A DNA stretch of 64,000 nt from an uncultured Croceitalea sp. (GTDB lineage Bacteria; Bacteroidota; Bacteroidia; Flavobacteriales; Flavobacteriaceae), in assembly GCA_947495075.1 (NCBI GenBank), contig CANLXH010000001.1:930001-994000 (forward strand), written 5' to 3'. The notes beneath the pieces were generated by a model that was given only the letters and a program-made list of their open reading frames with translations, searched no databases and was not told the origin of the DNA. Shown in pieces: positions 56,765 through 64,000 of the stretch (position 1 is its first letter; every line of letters begins with the position of its first letter). Both the position numbers and the translations under genes were made by a program.

Positions 56765-56840
56765 GGTTGGGCTAAATTTATATCAGTTTGTTTTAGAGTT
56801 AATTCTTTTTGTATATTACTAAAGCTAATTCAATCAAAAA

Positions 56841-59687
56841 ATGCCTTTTTTAAGAGCACAAATTTTAAGGTGCCCAATTTTCTTATCCATAGTACCAGTT
56901 GAAAAAAAGAAACTACTGAAAAGTATCATGTTTTTTGTTTCTCTTTTGACAGTATTTACTGCTATTTCACAAAGCCCTTCTGGTTTATCTGGTTCTTATG
57001 AGAATGCTCCCTTAACTGATATTATCTTTGATATTGAAGAAAAGAGTAATTATAAGTTCTTTTTTTTAAATGATTGGATTGAAAAAGATACTATAACTAT
57101 TACATTTAAAGACGTAGGGATAACTCAGGTTCTTGATAGAATCTTGTCTAAAACAACATTAAATTTTTACATTTTAGAAAGTGAAAAAAGAGTATTCCTT
57201 TTAAAGAATACAATCATTTATGACGAACTGCCCAACGATTTTTTCGGTAAAAGAATAGATTCTTTAAATGTTTTTAACAATCAAAAGAATGTAAGATTAC
57301 AAACACCGATATTCGTTGATGACGAGATTCGACAAAAAAGCACATCTTCAAAGATTGTCAGGATTGGAAAAGTTGATAAGGACAATTATAATAGTACTTA
57401 CATATTATCTGGTAAAGTAACAAATGCCTCAACTGGAGAAGCAATACCAGATTTAGCGTTACGAATAGCAAACATCAATATAATTACGGTTACAAATTCA
57501 AACGGATACTATTCTGTAGAAATTCCAGCAGGTTATAACCTTATAACTACCAGTGCGATGGGTATAGAAGATTCAACACAGGAAATTATTTTATATGCTG
57601 ATGGAGAATTAAACTTAGTTCTAAATGAAGGTTTGGAACGCTTAGAAGAAGTGGTTGTAGAGGCCGATGCAGCTAGTAATATTGAAGATACAGTAACTGG
57701 TGGGGAACAAATTGGTTCTGAAGAGTCAAAAAACATTCCTCTGGTTTTGGGAGAACGAGATATATTACAAGTAGCAAAAGCTCTGCCAGGAATTTCTTCA
57801 GCAGGTGAAGGTGCTACAGGATTAAATGTTAGAGGAGGAAAGACAGATCAAAATCTAGTTTTATTAGACGATGCAGTAATTTATAACCCTACGCATTTCT
57901 TTGGAGTTTTTCAAGCATTAAACCCCTTTACAACCAAAGGAGTTACTATTTACAAAGGAAGTATGCCAGTAGAGTTTGGCGGGCGTCTTTCTTCTGTATT
58001 TGATATACGGACTAAAAATGGTAATGTAGAACAAATTACTGGAGAAGCATCAATAGGACCAGTGACAGGAAATATTGCATTAGAGTTACCAGTAGAAAAA
58101 GATAAATCTTCTATTGTCATTGGAGCAAGAGGAGCCTATGCAGATTGGATTCTTAGGTCTTTAGATGAAGAGTCTTTAAATAATAGTGAGGCTTCATTTT
58201 TTGATGGAATTATAAAATATCATAATAAGTTAAATGAAAACAACGAGATTAGAGCCACTGGGTATTACAGTAGAGATAATTTTAGTATTACATCTGACTC
58301 TTTGTATAATTATAGCAACCGCCTTTTTTCATTAAGAAGGGACAGTAAATTGAGCAATAAATCTAGTAGTACAATTTTTCTTGGGAATAGCGATTATCGT
58401 TTTGGGATTGACTTTGATGGCGAATCAAACAATGATTTTGATTTAAATTATAGTATTAATGAAACAGCTGTTAAGTATAATATGCAAACAATTGTAAACG
58501 AAGCTAATACTCTTAATTATGGAATATCATCTAAATACTATTCTGTTAACCCAGGTAGTATTGAACCTTCAGGAAATAATTCTGACATTGCTACAAGAAT
58601 AATTCCTAAAGAAAAAGCAGTTGAAGGAGCAGTGTTTCTTGGGGATGAAATAAAAATAAACGAGAAGCTTTTAGTGAATGTAGGTTTGCGATATTCTTTT
58701 TTTGCTGCTTTGGGCAAAGCTAATCAGCGTACATATGTGGAAGGACAACCAAGAAATGAATCTACTGTAAACGATACGATTAGCTTTGATAGCGGAGAGC
58801 TAATAGAAACTTATGGAGGTCCGGAATTAAGGCTTTCGGCTAGGTATTTATTAGCCCAAGATTTGTCGATTAAAGCAAGTGTTAATAATTCATATCAATT
58901 TTTACACACCCTTTCTAATAATACCACAGTTTCGCCAATTGACACTTGGAAATTAAGCGATTTAAATATTGAAGCACAGCAAGCTTATCAAGCCTCACTT
59001 GGTATATATAAAAACTTAAAAGAGAACCAGTTTGAGATAAGTCTGGAGGGGTACTACAGAAAAATGGAAAATGTTTTAGACTTTAAAACTGGCGCAAATT
59101 TATTTTTGAATGATAATGTTGAAACAGAAATATTACAAGGAGACGGTAAAGCATATGGAGTAGAGTTTTTGATTAAAAAAAATAAAGGAAAATTTAATGG
59201 GTGGCTTGGATATACATACTCAAGGTCTTTATATCGGTTTGATAGTGAATTTAATGAAGAAAGAATTAACAATGGCGAATTTTTCCCTTCTAACTTTGAT
59301 AAACCTCATGATGTTAGTTTAATTGCAAATTATAAGCTCACAAAACGTTATAGTTTTTCAGCAAATTTTGTCTATCAAACAGGTAGGCCAGTTACTTTCC
59401 CGATTGGAACATTTCGTTTTAATAATGCAGATTTTGTTGCTTTTAGTAACCGCAACGAGTTTAGAATACCGGATTATTACCGTTTAGACTTGGGTGTTAA
59501 TATTGAAGGTAATCACAAAAAAAATAAATTAGCGCACAGTTTTTGGACTATTTCAGTGTATAATGTTTTAGGAAGAAATAATCCATATTCTGTATTTTTT
59601 GTTACAGATGATGGTGAAGTTAGGGCTTTACAAAGTTCCATTTTTGCAATTCCTATTCCTTCTATAACGTATAATTTTAAATTTTAA
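56841..59687 (+). CDS. TonB-dependent outer membrane receptor with STN and CarboxypepD_reg domains
   Basis: The 948-residue product opens with a basic signal region (EKKKLLKS) and hydrophobic segment ending AISQ at 44. A secretin/STN-like domain (about 50-125), a carboxypeptidase-regulatory domain (about 188-270, LSGKVTNASTGEAIP), a plug (about 285-395, with LNVRGGKTDQNLVLLDDAVIYNP cut to key part VRGG) and a 22-strand barrel follow. The STN domain in outer membrane receptors usually signals to an anti-sigma factor, but none is encoded nearby. It takes up an unknown large ligand with TonB energy. Confidence 0.92.
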   Translation: MPFLRAQILRCPIFLSIVPVEKKKLLKSIMFFVSLLTVFTAISQSPSGLSGSYENAPLTDIIFDIEEKSNYKFFFLNDWIEKDTITITFKDVGITQVLDRILSKTTLNFYILESEKRVFLLKNTIIYDELPNDFFGKRIDSLNVFNNQKNVRLQTPIFVDDEIRQKSTSSKIVRIGKVDKDNYNSTYILSGKVTNASTGEAIPDLALRIANINIITVTNSNGYYSVEIPAGYNLITTSAMGIEDSTQEIILYADGELNLVLNEGLERLEEVVVEADAASNIEDTVTGGEQIGSEESKNIPLVLGERDILQVAKALPGISSAGEGATGLNVRGGKTDQNLVLLDDAVIYNPTHFFGVFQALNPFTTKGVTIYKGSMPVEFGGRLSSVFDIRTKNGNVEQITGEASIGPVTGNIALELPVEKDKSSIVIGARGAYADWILRSLDEESLNNSEASFFDGIIKYHNKLNENNEIRATGYYSRDNFSITSDSLYNYSNRLFSLRRDSKLSNKSSSTIFLGNSDYRFGIDFDGESNNDFDLNYSINETAVKYNMQTIVNEANTLNYGISSKYYSVNPGSIEPSGNNSDIATRIIPKEKAVEGAVFLGDEIKINEKLLVNVGLRYSFFAALGKANQRTYVEGQPRNESTVNDTISFDSGELIETYGGPELRLSARYLLAQDLSIKASVNNSYQFLHTLSNNTTVSPIDTWKLSDLNIEAQQAYQASLGIYKNLKENQFEISLEGYYRKMENVLDFKTGANLFLNDNVETEILQGDGKAYGVEFLIKKNKGKFNGWLGYTYSRSLYRFDSEFNEERINNGEFFPSNFDKPHDVSLIANYKLTKRYSFSANFVYQTGRPVTFPIGTFRFNNADFVAFSNRNEFRIPDYYRLDLGVNIEGNHKKNKLAHSFWTISVYNVLGRNNPYSVFFVTDDGEVRALQSSIFAIPIPSITYNFKF

Positions 59688-59698
59688 TACTAGCAGCT

Positions 59699-60988
59699 AT
59701 GAAAATTTATAATAAACACTTATTCCTTTTAAGCTTATTTATTTTAGTAGTGGCAAGTGCTTGTGTTGAATCATTTGATACAGATACAGAGATTGAAATA
59801 ACAGACGCATTAGTCGTAGATGCAAGGCTTACTACTCAAAATAGCCAACAATCCATTCTACTTTCTAGAACTTTTGCTTTTGATTCATCTACTCCAAAAC
59901 CAGAGACCGAAGCAAATGTAATTGTAAGGGATGATTCTGGAACTGTAATAACTTTTTCGGAAGTAGTCCCTGGAAAATATATATCAATTTCGATAATACA
60001 ATTGGTGCCAGGTAGAAAATACCAATTAGAGATTACTACAAAAGAAGGATTAAAGTATATTTCTGATTACGAAGAAGTACCCAGTAATGTTGAGATAGAA
60101 GAGGTAACCGCTAGTAGAGTTATAAATAATTCTGATATCGAAGGTGTATCAATCTTGGTTAATAGCTCAAATAATAATTCTTCCCCTAGCTATTTCCGAT
60201 ATGAGTTTGAGGAAACCTACAAGTTGGTTGCACCAGAATTTAACCCTTTTGATTGGGACGAAGTAGATTATGATTTTTTCTGCGAAGATGATGATGGTTG
60301 GGAGGTCACTACTGCTGCTAGAGATGAACCTGCTAGAATATGTTATGCGACCAGTAACTCTAATGATATTATTTTGAGCTCTACAGAGAACCTTAGTTCT
60401 AATAATTTAGAAAATTTTGAAGTACGTTTTTTAAGTAGGGAAAATTATAGGATATCACATAGATATAGCATTCTGGTTAAACAATATCATCATAGCGTTA
60501 ATGCTGCTTCTTTCTATAAATCTCTTGAAGATTTTTCTAGCGAAGAGAGTATTTTCAGTAATACGCAAACAGGTCTTTTAGAAGGAAACATTAACTCTGA
60601 AAATAGTGATGCTTTAGTTTTAGGTTTTTTTGAACTGAGTTCTTACAGTGAGAAACGAATGTTTTTTAATTATGAAGATTTATTTCCTAATGAACCATTG
60701 CCTCCATATATAATTAACTGTTTTATTACTGGTAAACCAGCACTTTATCCAGAAGGATTTCATGCTACTGTGATAAACGGTAAAGTAGTATTGGATGGTA
60801 ATGACAGTTCTCCTTTGATTGAAGGAATTTTATCTGGCGCATTTGGATATCATGCAGAGAATGATACGTACCTACAATTAGATGAAAATGGAGACGAGGA
60901 TAGAGCACCTTTTTTAATTAAGGCTAGAGGTTGTGTGGATTGTCGAGTATTTGGAGAAAATGTAATGCCAGAATACTGGGAAGAATAA
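59699..60988 (+). CDS. DUF4249 lipoprotein
   Basis: The 429-residue product has a lipoprotein signal (FLLSLFILVVASAC, Cys22) and the DUF4249 pattern: VVDARLTTQNSQQSILLSRT, PGRKYQLEITTKEG, and the C-terminal ARGCVDCRVFGENVMPEYW. It is 11 nt after the TonB-dependent receptor and 9 nt before the next gene. DUF4249 proteins commonly accompany such receptors in Bacteroidota and may bind the ligand or cap the barrel; this is inferred from context. Confidence 0.9.
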   Translation: MKIYNKHLFLLSLFILVVASACVESFDTDTEIEITDALVVDARLTTQNSQQSILLSRTFAFDSSTPKPETEANVIVRDDSGTVITFSEVVPGKYISISIIQLVPGRKYQLEITTKEGLKYISDYEEVPSNVEIEEVTASRVINNSDIEGVSILVNSSNNNSSPSYFRYEFEETYKLVAPEFNPFDWDEVDYDFFCEDDDGWEVTTAARDEPARICYATSNSNDIILSSTENLSSNNLENFEVRFLSRENYRISHRYSILVKQYHHSVNAASFYKSLEDFSSEESIFSNTQTGLLEGNINSENSDALVLGFFELSSYSEKRMFFNYEDLFPNEPLPPYIINCFITGKPALYPEGFHATVINGKVVLDGNDSSPLIEGILSGAFGYHAENDTYLQLDENGDEDRAPFLIKARGCVDCRVFGENVMPEYWEE

Positions 60989-60997
60989 ACCACGCAT

Positions 60998-62764
60998 ATG
61001 AAGAACTTTATAACTATTGTAATTTTAATTCTTTGTTCTCAAATTCTTTGTTCTCAATATGTAGTTAAAAATAATACTGAACTACTTAGCTTGCAAAAGT
61101 TACCTCAAGAAAAAATTTATGTTCATCATAATGCTTCAACCGTTTTTGTTGGAGAATATATTTACTATAAAGTATACTGTCAAAACGCACAGAATAATAG
61201 GTTGAGTGCAATTAGTTCAATAGCATATGTAGTTTTAGTTAATTCCCTTAATGAAGTTGTTTTTAGGCATAAAATAAAACTTCAGAAAGGAATGGGAACG
61301 GGAGATTTTTTTATTAATACAGCAGTTCCTTCTGGAAATTATAAGTTAATAGCTTATACGCAATGGATGAATAATGCCGGAGTAGAACAACTGTTTCAAG
61401 ATGATATTGTTATTATTAATTCGTATTTAACAAATCAAACTACCCTTTTAAATGAATCGCAAGATTCTACTTCAACCCAGAAAGAAATATCTTTAAATAA
61501 TGATAAAAAAACTATGACCACTAGCAGCAATAGTTTTTTTGAACTTCATACAGCAACTACAAAGTTTTCTACACGAGATAAAATAATACTAGACATCAAA
61601 AATTATAAGGGTAAATTGGGTAGTGGTGATTATTCAATATTAATCCAAAAAAAGAATGAGTTTGCAAATTTAAACTCTTTATCTGCAGAAGAATATGCGA
61701 ATAGATATTTAAAAGTTGATAAAACGTTTACCAAAAGAGTAGGGGATAGTATTTTTCTACCAGAGCAAAGAGGGGAATTATTTTTTGGTAAAGTAATTGG
61801 TAAGGAGACAAAATCTCCAATTGCAGATTTGGATATTATTATTTCAATACCTGGAAAAGAACCTATACTTAAAAGTGCAATAAGTGATAGTAATGGGAAC
61901 TTTTACACATACATAAAAAAGGATTATAAAAACTCAGGAATAATAGTCCAAGTACTCAATGAAGGTAATTTTGAAATTGTTATAGAAAAAAAAGTAGAAT
62001 TAAATTTTGCAGAAATAAATTTTGCAGATTTCTTAATTAAAAAGAAGGATGAAGAGTTTATTAAAAGGCGAAGTGTATATAACCAAATAGAAAATAACTT
62101 TTTTAGTGTTAAGCCAGATTCTATTTTACCAAAAGGGAATATAGATGTTTTTGATGGTGGAACTCCAAAGATTTATAATTTGGATGAATACACTCGTTTC
62201 CCAACATTGCAAGAAACTTTTATAGAAATATTGAATAACGTTGGCTACAGAAGTGGAGGGGATTATATACGAGTAGCTCAAGAATTTAATAAAGCCAATA
62301 TAGAGTACAACAATTTTCCAGCAATTGTCTTGATTGATGGAGTGTTTATTCCGAAACATGCAGAAATTAGAGATTTTGACTCTAGGCTTATTCATCGAAT
62401 ATTAGTGCTCCAAGACAGATTAGTTTTAGGTTCTAAAGAGTATCAAGGACTGGTGTCTATTGAAACTAAAAAAGGAAACTTTTTTAAAAACTATGTAAAT
62501 AAAAACACAAGCATAAGTGAGATAGAATACCCTAGAATTCAAAAGAATTATTTTAAACAACAATATTCTAAATATACTAATTTAGAGAGAATACCAGACT
62601 ACCGAAGGACATTACTATGGTATCCAGAGGTGACGATAGATGAAAATAGTTTTCCTTTAGAATTCTTTACTTCTGATATTAAAGGTGATTTTGAGATAAT
62701 CTTAGAAGGGTTTACTACCTATGGCAAACCCATTTCTATGAAGAAAACAATTACTATAGATTAG
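60998..62764 (+). CDS. Exported MG2-like protein of the receptor module
   Basis: The 588-residue product has signal peptide MKNFITIVILILCSQILCS. Its N-terminal part reads like an alpha-2-macroglobulin MG2 domain (EKIYVHHNASTVFVGEYIYYKVY, cut to key words) and the middle like a carboxypeptidase-regulatory repeat (FFGKVIGKETKSPIADLDI). The rest is unassigned and contains a plug-like stretch (IVLIDGVFIPKHAEIRDFD). It is the third gene of the receptor operon. An accessory or partner of the receptor is the best guess. Confidence 0.75.
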   Translation: MKNFITIVILILCSQILCSQYVVKNNTELLSLQKLPQEKIYVHHNASTVFVGEYIYYKVYCQNAQNNRLSAISSIAYVVLVNSLNEVVFRHKIKLQKGMGTGDFFINTAVPSGNYKLIAYTQWMNNAGVEQLFQDDIVIINSYLTNQTTLLNESQDSTSTQKEISLNNDKKTMTTSSNSFFELHTATTKFSTRDKIILDIKNYKGKLGSGDYSILIQKKNEFANLNSLSAEEYANRYLKVDKTFTKRVGDSIFLPEQRGELFFGKVIGKETKSPIADLDIIISIPGKEPILKSAISDSNGNFYTYIKKDYKNSGIIVQVLNEGNFEIVIEKKVELNFAEINFADFLIKKKDEEFIKRRSVYNQIENNFFSVKPDSILPKGNIDVFDGGTPKIYNLDEYTRFPTLQETFIEILNNVGYRSGGDYIRVAQEFNKANIEYNNFPAIVLIDGVFIPKHAEIRDFDSRLIHRILVLQDRLVLGSKEYQGLVSIETKKGNFFKNYVNKNTSISEIEYPRIQKNYFKQQYSKYTNLERIPDYRRTLLWYPEVTIDENSFPLEFFTSDIKGDFEIILEGFTTYGKPISMKKTITID

Positions 62765-62812
62765 ACGATATAATTGGTCTTAAAAACTTTATTTTAGCAA
62801 CAAACACTTACC

Positions 62813-64000
62813 ATGCTCATTAAAGTTTTTGGAAGCGCTGTTTTTGGCGTAGAGGCAACAACGATTACTGTAGAGGTCAATATTGATAAAGGGATTGGTT
62901 ATCATTTAGTTGGATTACCAGATAATGCCATAAAAGAGAGTAATTATAGAATTGCAGCTGCATTACAAAATAATGGGTATAAAATTCCAGGAAAGAAGAT
63001 TACTATTAATATGGCTCCCGCAGACCTTAGAAAAGAAGGCTCTGCTTATGATTTGACTCTTGCATTAGGTATTCTAGCGGCCTCAAACCAAATTAAATCA
63101 GAAGAGATAGAGAAATATCTTATAATGGGAGAACTTTCATTAGATGGGAGTTTACAACCTATAAAAGGAGCTTTGCCAATTGCGATTAAGGCAAAAGAAG
63201 AAGGATACAAAGGTTTTATTTTGCCAAAGCAAAATGCAAAAGAAGCAGCTATTGTTAGTGATTTAGAGGTTTTTGGTGTTGAAAATATAAAAGAAGTTAT
63301 TGATTTTTTTGATATTGAAAAGCCTTTGAAACAAACAATAATAGATACAAGAGCTGAATTCTATAAAAGTCTTGATTTTCCTGAATTTGATTTTTCTGAT
63401 GTAAAAGGACAAGAAAGTATTAAGCGTTGTATGGAAATTGCGGCAGCTGGGGGACATAATATTATTTTAATTGGTCCACCAGGAGCAGGAAAAACGATGC
63501 TTGCCAAAAGACTGCCATCTATTCTTCCACCTATGACACTTCATGAAGCTTTAGAAACCACTAAAATTCACAGTGTTGTTGGCAAAATAAAGAATATGGG
63601 GTTAATGAGTCAACGCCCTTTTCGTTCCCCTCATCATACCATAAGTGACGTAGCATTGGTAGGTGGTGGAGCTTATCCACAACCCGGTGAAATATCACTT
63701 TCCCATAATGGTGTGTTATTTTTAGATGAATTACCAGAATTTAAACGAGGAGTACTCGAAGTTATGCGGCAACCTTTAGAAGATAGGGAAGTGACTATTT
63801 CAAGAGCAAGATTTACCGTGACCTATCCGAGTAGTTTTATGCTTGTGGCAAGTATGAACCCAAGTCCTGGTGGCTATTTTAATGACCCCGATGCTCCAGT
63901 TACCTCATCTCCAGCCGAAATGCAGAGGTATTTGAGTAAAATATCTGGACCTTTGTTGGATAGAATAGATATTCATATTGAAGTTACTCCTGTTCCTTTT
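62813..64000 (+). CDS. comM: ComM/YifB Mg-chelatase-like AAA+ protein, truncated at window end
   Basis: 396 codons are present and the frame runs open to the end; full-length proteins have about 510 residues. The N-terminal ChlI-like fold ([19 protein letters not shown]) is followed by Walker A GPPGAGKT and Walker [11 protein letters not shown], with SMNPSPGG after them. ComM is a DNA helicase that helps branch migration during natural transformation in other bacteria. The gene starts 48 nt after the receptor module and is likely independent. Confidence 0.95.
   Translation, partial: MLIKVFGSAVFGVEATTITVEVNIDKGIGYHLVGLPDNAIKESNYRIAAALQNNGYKIPGKKITINMAPADLRKEGSAYDLTLALGILAASNQIKSEEIEKYLIMGELSLDGSLQPIKGALPIAIKAKEEGYKGFILPKQNAKEAAIVSDLEVFGVENIKEVIDFFDIEKPLKQTIIDTRAEFYKSLDFPEFDFSDVKGQESIKRCMEIAAAGGHNIILIGPPGAGKTMLAKRLPSILPPMTLHEALETTKIHSVVGKIKNMGLMSQRPFRSPHHTISDVALVGGGAYPQPGEISLSHNGVLFLDELPEFKRGVLEVMRQPLEDREVTISRARFTVTYPSSFMLVASMNPSPGGYFNDPDAPVTSSPAEMQRYLSKISGPLLDRIDIHIEVTPVPF

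Overview
The window looks like a chromosomal segment of a member of the Flavobacteriaceae (phylum Bacteroidota). The DNA is AT-rich. Many genes encode Bacteroidota-typical products: a PorP/SprF-family protein, a DUF4249 lipoprotein beside a TonB-dependent receptor, a DUF4252 lipoprotein and TlpA-like lipoproteins. A Bacteroidota-type promoter (TTG-N19-TATATTTG) sits in front of the SRP RNA. The genus cannot be fixed from the sequence alone. No insertion sequence, prophage or CRISPR array was seen. Coding is dense, and one gene is cut at each window edge.

Layout. 1-2518 (minus): a truncated beta-helix-like lipoprotein, a hotdog thioesterase and a glutaminyl-peptide cyclotransferase. 2571-4250 (plus): SRP RNA, an SDR oxidoreductase and a transaldolase. 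4287-12779: a redox-dead TlpA-like lipoprotein, a YbiT-like ABC-F ATPase, a small membrane protein, a fasciclin protein, pheT and a redox-competent TlpA-like lipoprotein. 12781-17052 (minus): a compact leuA-leuC-leuD-leuB operon, divergent from a large protein of unknown function. 18822-23673: a DUF4252 lipoprotein, an RluA-type pseudouridine synthase, an SGNH hydrolase, panB, an NTF2-like protein and L-serine dehydratase. 23802-26902: a DUF302 protein, dnaK with a distinctive upstream control region, and a membrane-anchored unknown. 26967-31113 (minus): an orphan LuxR-type response regulator, then a PD40 protein and a PorP/SprF protein with a SPOR-like tail. 31281-32329 (minus): RluF-type pseudouridine synthase and tRNA-Ser(TGA). 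32433-34404 (plus): a TauE/SafE permease and a DegT-type aminotransferase.

34401-40953 (minus) is a tight envelope and division operon read as tpx-dgkA-ftsK-lolA-lptF/G-ribB. 41026-44399 holds an NhaC antiporter and a Cys/Met-type PLP enzyme, divergent from an Lrp/AsnC regulator across an array of TTTAAA palindromes. 44486-46361 (plus): a small membrane protein and lipoamide dehydrogenase. 46364-49029 (minus): a DUF3179 protein and a multi-pass acyltransferase. 49160-54305 (plus) is a tight FMN reductase-pabB-tilS-dsbD cluster. 54365-62764 (plus): a penicillin-acylase-family hydrolase, then a TonB-dependent receptor, a DUF4249 lipoprotein and a large exported protein, which probably form one outer-membrane uptake module. 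The start of comM (yifB) closes the window.

Nothing amounts to a clearly new defence or mobile system. The most notable signals are proteins that keep a fold but have lost canonical catalytic residues: the asymmetric ABC-F protein, RibB with a cysteine-free GTP cyclohydrolase II domain, a response regulator with Glu at the phosphoacceptor position, and a TlpA-like lipoprotein without CXXC. Other points are the PorP-SPOR/PD40 pair without an adhesin, the receptor/DUF4249 module, and several small regulatory palindromes.
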